DNA of 64,000 bases, from positions 248,001 through 312,000 of the forward strand of contig NZ_JAUCES010000005.1 in the NCBI RefSeq assembly GCF_030348825.1, given 5' to 3'. The notes beneath the pieces were generated by a model. The model worked only from the letters and a program-made list of their open reading frames with translations. It did not search any database and was not told the origin of the DNA. The translations under genes and the position numbers were made by a program. Of the stretch, positions 25,823 to 34,071 are shown one piece after another. Source of the stretch: Fictibacillus sp. b24. Lineage in GTDB: Bacteria > Bacillota > Bacilli > Bacillales > Fictibacillaceae. How positions within the stretch are numbered: position 1 is the first letter of the stretch; the number at the start of each line of letters is the position of its first letter.

Positions 25823-25902
25823 TCGGTTAAAAAGTTCAGAAAATTATGTTAAAATAAATAAGGTTTTAATACCACTAAATAAAAGAAGGAGGCCGACGCG
25901 TC

Positions 25903-25932
25903 ATGATCATTAAATGGATCAAACTTCGATAA
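25903..25932 (+). CDS. Possible 9-codon leader peptide
   Basis: ATG encoding MIIKWIKLR, with AGAAGGAGG 9-10 nt upstream, a better RBS than most genes here. Its TAA overlaps the ATG (TAATG) of a second 38-codon frame (25932-26048, MTSAGQDDSVEYLL...), which overlaps the start of the hydrolase gene. It may couple translation or be the remnant of a longer leader. Confidence 0.3.
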   Translation: MIIKWIKLR

Positions 25933-26022
25933 TGACAAGTGCAGGCCAAGATGACTCCGTTGAGTACTTATTGCTCTGCGCTTTACACAAGGCGAAAAAA
26001 TATAATCACGGAGGAAACAAGA

Positions 26023-26871
26023 ATGAAACAACAACTTTTACAAACAAATAAGGTGAATATAAATACAGAAAGCTTTGGTAATCCTAGCGATCCGGCTGTT
26101 CTACTCATCATGGGTGCAATGTCTTCGCTCGATTGGTGGGATGAAGAATTTTGTGAGCGTTTAGCAGCAACGGGGAGATATGTGATTCGCTATGATCATC
26201 GCGATCTCGGTCAATCCGTCGTCTATGAACCTGGAACTTCAAACTATACGATTACGGACCTGGCTGATGATGCGTTTGGAATTCTAGATGCCTATTCCAT
26301 AGAGAAAGTGAATATCATGGGAATGTCTCTTGGTGGAATGATCGGGCAGATTATGGCGATCAAGCATCCTGAACGTGTACTAAGCCTCACGATCCATGCA
26401 TCCAGTGTCTTCGGGTCAGAGCAAGCTGAGCTGCCTCAGATGGATCAGAAGATTTTAGATTTTCATGGAAAAAGTGCTTCGATTGATTGGTCAGACCGAA
26501 AGTCGTCCATTGCTTATTTAGCAGAGGGATGGGCAGTTCTTTCAGGATCAAAACCATTTGAAAAGGAAAGAATGTACACATTGGCAGAAAGAGAATACAC
26601 ACGTGCCAAACAGATTCAAAGCCGCTTTAATTATATTTTTCTAGGTGGCGGTGAAGAGTATTTGGATCGTATGAGTGAAATTGGAGTTCCTACGATTATC
26701 CTTCACGGAACTGAAGATCGGGCACTTCCGTTCGAACACGGTCAAGCGCTTGCAAGAGCGATTCCGCATGCTGAACTCGTCACGCTCGAAGGTTCGGGGC
26801 ATGAGCTGCATACAGAGGATTGGGATATCATTATAGCCTCAATTGTAAGAAATAGCTCTATAGGAAATTAA
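26023..26871 (+). CDS. Alpha/beta hydrolase
   Basis: A 282-residue hydrolase. The nucleophile elbow is GMSLGG (Ser near residue 105), the acid candidate is in HGTEDRALPFEHG and the His in EGSGHELHTE. The N-terminal MGAMSSLDWWDEEF and YDHRDLGQS blocks resemble the RdmC/aclacinomycin-methylesterase-like and proline-iminopeptidase-like hydrolases, with no specific substrate implied. The ATG at 26023 follows CGGAGG by 6 nt. An RBS-coupled chain of two tiny frames precedes it (25903-26048). A terminator follows. Confidence 0.85.
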   Translation: MKQQLLQTNKVNINTESFGNPSDPAVLLIMGAMSSLDWWDEEFCERLAATGRYVIRYDHRDLGQSVVYEPGTSNYTITDLADDAFGILDAYSIEKVNIMGMSLGGMIGQIMAIKHPERVLSLTIHASSVFGSEQAELPQMDQKILDFHGKSASIDWSDRKSSIAYLAEGWAVLSGSKPFEKERMYTLAEREYTRAKQIQSRFNYIFLGGGEEYLDRMSEIGVPTIILHGTEDRALPFEHGQALARAIPHAELVTLEGSGHELHTEDWDIIIASIVRNSSIGN

Positions 26872-26879
26872 AAGTCAAG

Positions 26880-26918
26880 GTAGCCATGAACAACGGTTGG
26901 AGTGTTCATGGCTTTTTT
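26880..26918 (+). terminator. Intrinsic terminator
   Basis: AGCCATGAACA/TGTTCATGGCT stem, 11-nt loop, TTTTTT. Confidence 0.93.
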
Positions 26919-26973
26919 AAATTCCTGAGTTCCAGGCATGTTGGTAAGAGGGGTATAATGCTGGGTGTTTAGA

Positions 26974-27073
26974 GTCGAATTTTGTCAACTCGCCGATAAA
27001 TGATCAAAACTCGCCGGATTAATTCAATAATTTCTAGGATTATGGCCTCAATTTCCTGAATCAGAGTCGTTAA
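26974..27073 (+). repeat. 21-bp periodic array 5 with lead-in
   Basis: GTCG at 26974, first TCGCCGATAAA unit at 26990 (16 nt later), then units at 27011 (TCGCCGGATTA), 27032 (TTCTAGGATTA) and 27053 (TTCCTGAAT): three steps of 21 bp with increasing decay. Confidence 0.85.
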
Positions 27074-27174
27074 TACCACTACTGGTATTAAGTCAGATCA
27101 CTTATAAGAGCAAGGGCTGGCTGCCATATATTCGTTCGTATGTTCTCTATTTGTCGTTTGTAAAATAAAGATCC

Positions 27175-27229
27175 AAATAAAAGGATAACTTTAAACAAGT
27201 TTTGTTCCTTATTATCCGTTTTTTAGAAA
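27175..27229 (+). terminator. Hairpin with T tract upstream of the type I module
   Basis: AAAAGGATAA pairs with TTATCC-TTTT around an AACAA/TTGTT inner stem; six T follow on the plus strand. What transcript it ends is unclear. Confidence 0.55.
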
Positions 27230-27235
27230 CTCCAC

Positions 27236-27267
27236 TAAAAAGAACTCGTCCGTGCAAGACACGGACG
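27236..27267 (-). terminator. Terminator of the toxin mRNA
   Basis: Perfect 8-bp stem CGTCCGTG/CACGGACG with a 5-nt loop; the minus strand continues AGTTCTTTTTAG. Confidence 0.7.
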
Positions 27268-27343
27268 ATTGGGGCGCCAGAAGGGACACACGAGTCGGTA
27301 AAGCGAGGCCGGTTTTTCTGGAACGAAAACCCGGTGCTTTTAC
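27240..27343 (+). ncRNA. Candidate antisense antitoxin RNA
   Basis: Plus-strand RNA inferred from a weak promoter (TTGTTC 27203, 16 nt, TAGAAA) and a hairpin CCGGTTTTT/AAAACCCGG (27309-27334) followed by GCTTTT. It would overlap about 100 nt of the 3' part of the toxin mRNA, the layout of TxpA/RatA and BsrG/SR4. No transcript evidence is available and the promoter match is poor. Confidence 0.4.
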
Positions 27344-27358
27344 ACGTGTGACAGAGGC

Positions 27359-27445
27359 CTATTTATTTTTAGACGTAAGGACAGTAACGATAAGCGAGCT
27401 AAATGCGACCGCAAACATCAACGCCTCAAAGATCGTCAGAGGCAT
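27359..27445 (-). CDS. Type I toxin, BsrE/putative holin-like (Hol-Tox) family
   Basis: A 28-residue hydrophobic peptide beginning MPLTIFEALMFAVAF, continuing with one membrane span (SSLIVTVL) and ending in TSKNK. The pattern T-F-x-A-L-M-x(3)-A-x-x-S-x-I-V/I-x-L-L/V-T with a basic tail matches BsrE-like toxins, which insert in the membrane. AAGGGGGG lies 2-4 nt before the ATG. A perfect -10 TATAAT (minus strand, 27549-27544) implies a leader of about 90 nt. The terminator at 27236 gives an mRNA of about 300 nt, typical of this class. The gene is too short for routine gene calling. Confidence 0.8.
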   Translation of the reverse strand: MPLTIFEALMFAVAFSSLIVTVLTSKNK

Positions 27446-27543
27446 CACCCCCCTTAACTGTAAGCTGCAAAATCAGCTAGATGTCCAGCTTCAGTTTAAA
27501 AAAGGGAATGCGCCGACCGTCTGTCCTTCTGGACGCTATCTTC

Positions 27544-27549
27544 ATTATA
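27544..27549 (-). promoter_or_regulatory. -10 element of the toxin gene
   Basis: TATAAT on the minus strand; no good -35 was found at 16-18 nt. Start predicted near 27537. Confidence 0.5.
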
Positions 27550-27689
27550 CCACTTAATTAATCAGAATAGTCTGCCAAAAGAAACGGGGTATTTGTCCTA
27601 TTTTAATAATGAAAGATTAGGGAAACAGTAAAGTGGTATGGAAAAGAAGCGGCTATTTAGATTTGACGCACATTCTTACAAAAATTGAA

Positions 27690-27719
27690 TTGGAATCTTA
27701 GGTCCTAGAATGCTATAAT
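27690..27719 (+). promoter_or_regulatory. SigA-type promoter of speE
   Basis: TTGGAA, 18 nt, TATAAT; about 65 nt before the speE start. Confidence 0.65.
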
Positions 27720-27789
27720 CATTTTGTTTGTAAAAAGTTGAAACAACGATGCCTGGCATTTCAAAATATATAGTAGGAGTGAGACCAAC

Positions 27790-28620
27790 ATGAGTATTTG
27801 GTTTACTGAAAAACAAACGGAAAATTTCGGAATTACGATGAAAATTAACAAAACGTACGTATCTGAGCAAACAGAATTTCAAAAGCTGGATATGGTAGAA
27901 ACAGAAGAATTCGGAAACATGCTGATCCTTGATGGCATGGTGATGACAACGCAAAAAGACGAGTTCGTTTACCACGAGATGGTAGCGCACGTACCTCTTT
28001 TCACGCACCCTAACCCGAAGCACGTTCTAGTTGTAGGTGGAGGAGACGGCGGAGTAATCCGTGAAGTGCTGAAGCACCCATCTGTTGAAAAGGCAGTACT
28101 TGTTGAGATTGACGGAAAAGTAATTGAGTACTCTAAACAATATTTACCTGAAATCGCTGGTGACTTAGAGGACCCGCGCGTTGAAGTTAAAGTAGATGAC
28201 GGATTCATGCACATCGCAACAAGCGAAAATCAGTACGATGTAATCATGGTTGATTCCACTGAGCCAGTTGGACCAGCTGCTAAGCTTTTTGAAAAAGGTT
28301 TCTATGAAGGAATCTCAAAAGCACTTAAAGAAGACGGTATCTTTGTTGCACAAACAGACAACCCTTGGTTCACGCCTGAGTTGATCTCTCAAGTGTTCAG
28401 TGACGTTAGCGAGATCTTCCCGATCACTCGTCTTTACACAGCGAACATCCCAACTTACCCAAGCGGACTTTGGACGTTCACGATTGGATCTAAGAAGCAC
28501 GATCCATTAGAAGTTCCTGCTGATCGTTTCCACGATATTGAAACAAAATATTGGACACCACAGCTTCACACAGCTGCATTCGCACTGCCGAAGTTTGTTA
28601 GTGACTTAATTAAAAAATAA
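27790..28620 (+). CDS. speE: Spermidine synthase
   Basis: A 276-residue SpeE. It transfers the aminopropyl group of decarboxylated SAM to putrescine. A small N-terminal beta domain ([18 protein letters not shown]) precedes the Rossmann domain with [18 protein letters not shown] (residues about 77-94). The acidic gate [10 protein letters not shown] and the catalytic-region DSTEPVGPA follow. GAGTGAG RBS precedes ATG 27790. As in B. subtilis it is followed by speB, but here a repeat element and hairpin separate them by 317 nt. Confidence 0.97.
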   Translation: MSIWFTEKQTENFGITMKINKTYVSEQTEFQKLDMVETEEFGNMLILDGMVMTTQKDEFVYHEMVAHVPLFTHPNPKHVLVVGGGDGGVIREVLKHPSVEKAVLVEIDGKVIEYSKQYLPEIAGDLEDPRVEVKVDDGFMHIATSENQYDVIMVDSTEPVGPAAKLFEKGFYEGISKALKEDGIFVAQTDNPWFTPELISQVFSDVSEIFPITRLYTANIPTYPSGLWTFTIGSKKHDPLEVPADRFHDIETKYWTPQLHTAAFALPKFVSDLIKK

Positions 28621-28655
28621 TACTGTAATCGAAAGCTTTGTTGCTTTTGAAAGTG

Positions 28656-28784
28656 GTTGATTTCCGTTTCAGATGCTCGCTTTCCGGGGGGCGGGCAGTG
28701 AACCACCTCGGCGCCATGCGCCCTTAGGTGTCTCACCTGTCCCGCTGATCCCCCAGGAGTCTCGCATCTTACACTCCAATCAAC
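28656..28784 (-). repeat. 130-bp palindromic element, copy 3
   Basis: Reverse copy, GTTGATTTCCGTTTCAG to CACTCCAATCAAC, with apical variant GCGCCATGCGCCCTTAGGTG. It lies inside the speE-speB interval. Confidence 0.9.
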
Positions 28785-28863
28785 TTTTCGATGAAGTTTT
28801 CTTTGGAAAAGTCAGCGCGCAAGCAACAATCTACGAAAACAGCTAATAATAATAAGAAAAAAT

Positions 28864-28917
28864 AGGGGCCGTCAAAAGTGGGTGGGAACTTACTTTCGGG
28901 ACGGTCCCGTATTTTAC
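28864..28917 (+). terminator. Hairpin just upstream of speB
   Basis: GGGGCCGTC pairs with GACGGTCCC across a 24-nt loop; a GTATTTTA tail follows and the speB RBS is 7 nt further. It may be a terminator of speE or an attenuator of speB. Confidence 0.45.
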
Positions 28918-28937
28918 ATATAAGGAGTGTAAAACTT

Positions 28938-29810
28938 ATGCGTTTTGATGAAGCTTATTCTGGAAATGTGTTTATTTTAAGTAAGCCTGATTATAAAACG
29001 GCCGATGCTGTTCTTTACGGAATGCCGATGGATTGGACGGTTTCATTCCGACCAGGAAGCCGTTTCGGCCCTGCTCGTATTCGTGAGGCGTCACTTGGCC
29101 TTGAAGAGTACAGCCCATACATGGACAAGCATCTTGAAGAAGTGAACTATTTTGATGCTGGAGATATTCCATTGCCTTTTGGTAATCCGCAGCGTTCACT
29201 AGATATGATTGAAGAGTATGTTTCAACGCTACTCGCTGACAACAAGTTCCCGCTTGGAATGGGTGGGGAGCATCTTGTAACTTGGCCTGTTTTTAAAGCA
29301 TTGAAGCAAAAATATGATGACTATGTGGTTATTCACATTGATGCTCACGCTGACCTTCGCGAGCAGTATGAAGGTGAAGTGCTTTCCCACTCGACACCGA
29401 TTCGTAAAGTGTGTGATTTGATCGGAGCGGAAAACGTTTATTCTTTCGGTATCCGTTCTGGTATGCGTGAAGAGTTCGAATTCGCAAAAACAAGCGGCAT
29501 GCACATGTACAAGTTTGATGTGGCTGAACCTCTAAAAGAAGTTCTTCCAACATTAAAGGGACGTAACGTTTACGTTACGATCGATATCGATGTGCTTGAT
29601 CCATCTGCAGCTCCTGGAACAGGAACAGCAGAAGCGGGCGGAATCACTTCCAAAGAGCTTCTTGAAGCGATTCAGTTGATCGCAAAAGCTGACATCAACG
29701 TGATTGGTGCAGATTTAGTAGAAGTTGCGCCAATTTATGACCATTCCGAACAAACGCCAATCGCAGCAAGCAAGTTCCTACGTGAAATTTTGCTTGGCTG
29801 GGTAAAATAA
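28938..29810 (+). CDS. speB: Agmatinase
   Basis: A 290-residue ureohydrolase that converts agmatine to putrescine plus urea. The binuclear Mn site is visible: GMGGEHL (His), HIDAHADLR (Asp, His, Asp) and TIDIDVLDPSAAPGTGT (Asp, Asp). AAGGAGTG lies 8 nt before ATG 28938. It provides putrescine for the preceding SpeE, so speE-speB form the arginine decarboxylase branch of polyamine synthesis. The released urea has no urease gene in this window. Confidence 0.96.
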   Translation: MRFDEAYSGNVFILSKPDYKTADAVLYGMPMDWTVSFRPGSRFGPARIREASLGLEEYSPYMDKHLEEVNYFDAGDIPLPFGNPQRSLDMIEEYVSTLLADNKFPLGMGGEHLVTWPVFKALKQKYDDYVVIHIDAHADLREQYEGEVLSHSTPIRKVCDLIGAENVYSFGIRSGMREEFEFAKTSGMHMYKFDVAEPLKEVLPTLKGRNVYVTIDIDVLDPSAAPGTGTAEAGGITSKELLEAIQLIAKADINVIGADLVEVAPIYDHSEQTPIAASKFLREILLGWVK

Positions 29811-29814
29811 TTGA

Positions 29815-29864
29815 AGAAAAGCCCCTGTAAGTCAGTGATTTGCTGATGGACAGGGGCTTTTTAA
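29815..29864 (+). terminator. Intrinsic terminator of speB
   Basis: AAAAGCCCCTGT/ACAGGGGCTTTTT with a 23-nt loop. Confidence 0.92.
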
Positions 29865-29890
29865 TTGCTTGGGAGAGTGGATGTGAGTGT

Positions 29891-30015
29891 GTCGAGCGGT
29901 GTCGAATGGCCTTTATTTGCTGATTTAGACTTAATTTTTTCTATTAAGACTTAATTAACCTTCAATTAGACCCAATTCAACATGAAAACGACTTAATTGG
30001 GGTTCACCGCTTCAT
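29891..30015 (+). repeat. 21-bp periodic array 6 with lead-in
   Basis: GTCG at 29891, then TGGC 16 nt later. AGACTTAATT-like words start at 29927, 29947, 29968 and 29989 (steps 20, 21, 21). The word differs from other arrays but lead-in and period are the same. It is between the convergent speB and AmiS/UreI terminators. Confidence 0.75.
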
Positions 30016-30047
30016 TAAAGCCCAATCGCCAAACCCCTATACATAAG

Positions 30048-30079
30048 AAAACCGGCCTCGCACTATCGAGACCGGCCAT
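30048..30079 (-). terminator. Intrinsic terminator of the AmiS/UreI gene
   Basis: Minus strand GGCCGGTCTCG/CGAGGCCGG with a 6-nt loop and TTTTC tail. Confidence 0.85.
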
Positions 30080-30082
30080 CAA

Positions 30083-30706
30083 CTAAGCTAATTTTTCCAC
30101 TAACTTTTCTTTTTTTACGGATTTTGCGAACAATACAGCTTCAATTGCAAAATAAACCAATGATCCGATACATACATAAGTCCAAATTTCTTGAAGCTTT
30201 GCGTTTTGCCACATGTCGAGCAGCATGAATAGGGAAGGCAGTGTTAACGTCACCCATGATTGAACGAAAGCCACCCTTCCGATGTACGCTTCGTAAGGCT
30301 TCTTAAGTGCGGACGACAAGAAGAACAAAAACCACAGAAACGCCCACAGCACCCAAGTCAGTGCGTTAACGACATCGTTTTCTTGAACATAAAAAACGAG
30401 TGCGTATACGATTGCCATCATCGCAACCCATAACGAGTACCATCCAAGGCCGCTCGAATCAAAGCCTTTTAAAATGGTCACCCCTAAATAGAGGTAGGTG
30501 AATCCAAACAAGAAGACGGCACCGTTGTTAAACATCGACCAGTTCGATCCATCAGATGTAATGATCAAATAGATCGGTGTGATTACTTGCAATAAGCCCA
30601 CCAATATATTAAAAAACGCGACACTTTTTTCCTCTGCTTTTCCAAGCAGCATCAGACTGTTTAAGAATAAAGCTCCACCTGAAAACAGTAATCCTATAGC
30701 ACCCAT
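30083..30706 (-). CDS. AmiS/UreI-family amide or urea channel
   Basis: A 207-residue membrane protein with six predicted spans, of the AmiS/UreI family (short-chain amide or urea channels). Family features are the N-terminal GLLFSGGALFLNSLMLLG, FGFTYLYLGVT near residue 68 and the ALTWVLWAFLWFLFFLSS span. A charged tail KSVKKEKLVEKLA ends the protein. No amidase or urease gene is nearby. The neighbouring agmatinase releases urea, but linkage is only by position. AATGAGGG RBS precedes the ATG. A palindromic operator-like site covers its predicted transcription start. Confidence 0.87.
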   Translation of the reverse strand: MGAIGLLFSGGALFLNSLMLLGKAEEKSVAFFNILVGLLQVITPIYLIITSDGSNWSMFNNGAVFLFGFTYLYLGVTILKGFDSSGLGWYSLWVAMMAIVYALVFYVQENDVVNALTWVLWAFLWFLFFLSSALKKPYEAYIGRVAFVQSWVTLTLPSLFMLLDMWQNAKLQEIWTYVCIGSLVYFAIEAVLFAKSVKKEKLVEKLA

Positions 30707-30739
30707 TTTATTCCCTCATTACTTTAATAAATTTCTTTT

Positions 30740-30794
30740 AGAGGTCTGACCTCTTACATTTATCAAATATAGTAAATTCTTAAGTGTAAAGCAA
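30740..30794 (-). promoter_or_regulatory. AmiS/UreI promoter with palindromic operator
   Basis: Minus strand: TTGCTT (30794-30789), 17 nt, TATATT (30771-30766), predicted start near 30759. A perfect palindrome AGAGGTCTGACCTCT (30740-30754; either strand) begins about 5 nt downstream. The GGTC-N-GACC core resembles FadR/GntR-family operators. The regulator is unknown. Confidence 0.55.
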
Positions 30795-30852
30795 TGGAAA
30801 CTTAAAGAAAAATAGTAGTTTGGAACTGTATTAAACAGATTTGGGTCAAAAT

Positions 30853-30859
30853 TGTCGAA
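30853..30859 (+). promoter_or_regulatory. Spo0A-box-like site upstream of the kinase
   Basis: TGTCGAA (within TTGTCGAAA) equals the Spo0A box consensus; a TACAAT at 30894 could be the kinase -10. Seven-base matches are expected by chance in this length, so this is suggestive only. Confidence 0.35.
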
Positions 30860-30933
30860 ATTTGTTATAACGTTAAGTCTTTTTTGCTATAGTTACAATA
30901 GAGAATTAGGTGGATAAGGGAGGGACGAATATA

Positions 30934-32673
30934 ATGACAGCGATTTCAAACGAGATGAAGCATATGCAAAATTTCATCGATCAGCTCTCTGAATCGGTAA
31001 TACTTGTAGCGGCAAATGGTGAGATAACGGCTGTGAATCAGCACTATTTGAATCTCACAGAACAAACAGACTTTGAATCAGGAAAATCTGTTGATGAGGT
31101 TCTTTTAAGTCATTCAAATGGTGAAGATGGAACACTTCTTGCCGCTAACGGTTTTATAGCGGTTAAAATTAACGAAGGTCTATTGCCGCTTCATGGCGAT
31201 TTTTTTCGATATTATATCTTGAATGAACAGCCCGCTGTCGTTCATTCGTGCCAAGAGCCTCTTATGAAGACCTTAATGAACATCGTTCCGGATTTTATTG
31301 GCATAAAAGATGGGGACGGACGTTTTGTGTTTGCGAACGAATTTGTAGGTGAACTATTTGAACTGACTGGCTTTGATTTTACCGGAAAAAATGATGCTGA
31401 TTTAGCAGAGATTGCTCCATTTTTTCGTGATGTATTCCAATACTGCATCGAGACAGATGAACAAGTGTGGCAGGCAAAAGAAATCGTGCGATGTGAAGAA
31501 TATGTGCCTGCACGTGATGGCAGCACACGTTTTTTTGACGTATACAAAATTCCTGTTTTTCATCCAGATGGTTCGCGTAAAAACTTGCTTGTCTTCGGTC
31601 GAGAGGTAACGGAAAAAATTGAGTCCCGAATGCTTTTAGAAGAGAGTGAAGCGAGATACAGACTGCTTGCTGAAAACGCGATGGACATGATTACGACCCA
31701 CACGATGGACGGAACATATACATACGTGTCTCCTGCCTGTGAGATTCTGCTTGGGAGAAAGCAGGAAGAGCTGATCGGAAATACCGGCTATTGGCTGCTT
31801 CATCCCGATGATGAGGAAGTGGCATGGAAAGGTCACGAGCAATTGATGGAAGGGCCATGCACGGCTACTGTCCAATTCAGGCTGCAGCATAAAGACGGAC
31901 ATTACGTCTGGCTTGAAACGTCTTGTAAGAGCATTGCGGATGATTCAGGTAAAGTGGTTGAAATCATTGGCGTTACCCGTGATATTTCGGAACGTAAAAA
32001 ATCTGAAGACATGCTTCGCCAATCCGACAAACTATCGATTGTTGGACAGCTTGCTGCATCAGTAGCGCATGAAATCAGAAATCCGTTAACTTCTTTAAAA
32101 GGATTCGTTCAGCTTCTTCAAGAGTGTGAACAAATCGAGACTGCGAACTACTACAACATCATGTTTAAAGAATTGAACCGTATCGATCAAATCATGGGGC
32201 AGCTGTTATTGCTGGCGAAACCTCAAGCGAAGACTTACAAAAAAACATCACTGCCAGAGCTCGTGGAGTTCGTAGAAACACTTCTTCAACCTGAAGCACT
32301 TAAACAGAATATAGAGATTGAAAGTGTGTTGTGTGAGAGTCTTCCGCTTATTACTGCTGAGGAAAATGAGCTGAAGCAAGTGTTGATCAATGTGATTAAA
32401 AATGCGATGGACGCTATGAGCATCGGCGGAACCATTTCTATTGAAGGAAAAAGGAAAGACGATCTCGTTCATTTGATTGTAAAAGACCAAGGATGCGGCA
32501 TTTCGTCAGACCGCCTGGCAAGACTCGGCGAACCCTTTTACACCACGAAAGAAAAAGGAACAGGCCTAGGATTGATGGTAAGTTCAAAAATTATGAAAGA
32601 GCATAAAGGCGAGCTTAAGTTTTACAGTGAGGAAGGCAGAGGAACGACGGTGAGTCTGATATTGCCTGTATAA
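30934..32673 (+). CDS. PAS-domain sporulation-type histidine kinase
   Basis: A 579-residue soluble sensor kinase without membrane spans. There are three PAS domains: about residues 5-60, 110-230 (MNIVPDFIGIKDGDGRFVFAN) and 235-355 (NAMDMITTHTMDGTYTYVSP...VTRDISERK). The HisKA H-box SVAHEIRNPLTSLKGF follows, with phospho-acceptor His379. The HATPase domain has N (NVIKNAMDA), G1 (DQGCGIS) and G2 (GTGLGLMVSS) boxes. This layout fits the KinA/KinE group that feeds phosphate to Spo0F, which is encoded at 56928. GGGAGGG lies 9 nt before ATG 30934. No partner regulator is adjacent, typical of orphan sporulation kinases. Confidence 0.9.
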   Translation: MTAISNEMKHMQNFIDQLSESVILVAANGEITAVNQHYLNLTEQTDFESGKSVDEVLLSHSNGEDGTLLAANGFIAVKINEGLLPLHGDFFRYYILNEQPAVVHSCQEPLMKTLMNIVPDFIGIKDGDGRFVFANEFVGELFELTGFDFTGKNDADLAEIAPFFRDVFQYCIETDEQVWQAKEIVRCEEYVPARDGSTRFFDVYKIPVFHPDGSRKNLLVFGREVTEKIESRMLLEESEARYRLLAENAMDMITTHTMDGTYTYVSPACEILLGRKQEELIGNTGYWLLHPDDEEVAWKGHEQLMEGPCTATVQFRLQHKDGHYVWLETSCKSIADDSGKVVEIIGVTRDISERKKSEDMLRQSDKLSIVGQLAASVAHEIRNPLTSLKGFVQLLQECEQIETANYYNIMFKELNRIDQIMGQLLLLAKPQAKTYKKTSLPELVEFVETLLQPEALKQNIEIESVLCESLPLITAEENELKQVLINVIKNAMDAMSIGGTISIEGKRKDDLVHLIVKDQGCGISSDRLARLGEPFYTTKEKGTGLGLMVSSKIMKEHKGELKFYSEEGRGTTVSLILPV

Positions 32674-32726
32674 GGGCGTGAGTGTGCGGGAGTAAGAGCA
32701 GGAATAGAAGAGATAGGGTGAAAATT

Positions 32727-32840
32727 GTCGGAGAGTGTCGACTCGCGGATAAACTCTAAAAACTTCTGGATTGAGGCCCGATATTTGTGGATTGGGAGCT
32801 ATTTTTTGTGGATTGAGACCCAAAACTTTTGGATTCACTA
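32727..32840 (+). repeat. 21-bp periodic array 7 with lead-in
   Basis: GTCG at 32727 and TCGC at 32743 (16 nt). GGAT(T) words fall at 32747, 32768, 32789, 32810 and 32831: four exact 21-bp steps. It is between the kinase 3' end and the convergent oxidoreductase terminator. Confidence 0.93.
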
Positions 32841-32847
32841 TCTGTGC

Positions 32848-32898
32848 ACCTCAAAAAAAGACTGTTGCCAACCTTTTTTAGGTTGTCAACAGCCTTCA
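32848..32898. terminator. Intrinsic terminator of the MDR oxidoreductase
   Basis: Long stem GACTGTTG-CAACCT/AGGTTG-CAACAGCC with A/T tracts; the minus-strand T tract serves the gene at 32912. Confidence 0.88.
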
Positions 32899-32911
32899 AC
32901 ATAATAATTAA

Positions 32912-33925
32912 TTATAGATTTTCTGGATCAGCCACTTTTACGAGCTGTTTTCCTGTGTTTTCACCAGAAAACAGTCCCAAAAACGCATCAATTGTGTTTT
33001 CGAAGCCGTCCACGATGTTTTCACTGTAAGAAAGTTTGCCTTCTTTTAGCCATTTCGCAAGTTCGATCGCGCCTTCCTCAAAATGAGCTGCATAGTCGCT
33101 CACGATAAAGCCTTTCATCAATGCGCTGTTGATCAGAAGCTGACTTTGCATGCGTGGGCCAACATCGGCTTTTTCGAGATTATAAAGGGCAATCTGTCCG
33201 CAGACTGGGATGCGTGCACCTTTGTTGATCAAAGCCAGGACGCTGTCAGAGATCTCGCCGCCGACGTTATCAAAATATACATCAACGCCATCAGGACAAG
33301 CAGCTTTCAAAGAGTCATATACATTTTCGGTCTTATAGTTGATAGCGGCATCAAAGCCTAATTCGTTTTTCAAATAAGAAATCTTCTCATCAGAACCAGC
33401 GATTCCGACAACACGTGCTCCTTTAATCTTCGCGATCTGGCCGACGATTGTTCCAACGGCACCTGCTGCACCGCTGACAACAACGGTTTCACCTTCTTGC
33501 GGATTTCCGATATCAAGCAATCCGAAATAAGCGGTTAAACCTGTCATTCCAAGAACACCAAGGTTTGCTGTTAGTGGCGCAATAGAAGGATCAAGCTTTC
33601 GTACTTCAGCATCGCTCGCGACATTGTATTTTTGCCAGCCTAGGTTTCCGATTACAAAATCACCTTCAGCTAATTCCCCAGAACGAGATTCTACAACTTG
33701 TCCCACAACGCCTCCAGAGATCGGTTCATTTAACGCAAAAGGAGGTACGTAAGACTTACGATCACTCATGCGCCCCCTCATGTAAGGATCCACGGAAAGG
33801 TAGATCGTCTTAAGAAGCACTTGATCATTTTCTAACGCAGGAATGGCAGCCTCCTCATAACGGAAGTCACTTTTTTGCGGAGTTCCTTTTGGACGGTTCA
33901 CCAGTAAGATTTTTTCGTTTTTCAT
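32912..33925 (-). CDS. NADP-dependent MDR oxidoreductase (YfmJ-like)
   Basis: A 337-residue zinc-free medium-chain dehydrogenase/reductase of the leukotriene B4 dehydrogenase/YfmJ group, probably an enal/enone reductase using NADPH. It has the substrate-side signature YLSVDPYMRGRMSD, then ETVVVSGAAGAVGTIVGQIAK (AxxGxxG cofactor loop) and YFDNVGGEI. Two consecutive ATGs follow GAGGAGG; the second (33925, 6 nt spacing) is preferred. It is a single gene with a terminator, role perhaps in detoxifying unsaturated aldehydes or ketones (inference). Confidence 0.88.
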   Translation of the reverse strand: MKNEKILLVNRPKGTPQKSDFRYEEAAIPALENDQVLLKTIYLSVDPYMRGRMSDRKSYVPPFALNEPISGGVVGQVVESRSGELAEGDFVIGNLGWQKYNVASDAEVRKLDPSIAPLTANLGVLGMTGLTAYFGLLDIGNPQEGETVVVSGAAGAVGTIVGQIAKIKGARVVGIAGSDEKISYLKNELGFDAAINYKTENVYDSLKAACPDGVDVYFDNVGGEISDSVLALINKGARIPVCGQIALYNLEKADVGPRMQSQLLINSALMKGFIVSDYAAHFEEGAIELAKWLKEGKLSYSENIVDGFENTIDAFLGLFSGENTGKQLVKVADPENL

Positions 33926-34071
33926 CATAATCCTCCTCATTTTTTTTCGTCTTCTTCCATGTATAATAAGTCATTACAACACCTCATTCCAAATTATCCA
34001 CTCACAGAAACGTATTTTTAGGCTAATTTTACCTATTAAACAAACGAATTTTTAAAAAGACACCCATAAGG

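Noticed and set aside
27252-27557. 101-codon plus-strand frame
   Set aside because: Runs through several hairpins and antisense to the toxin gene, without RBS or family.
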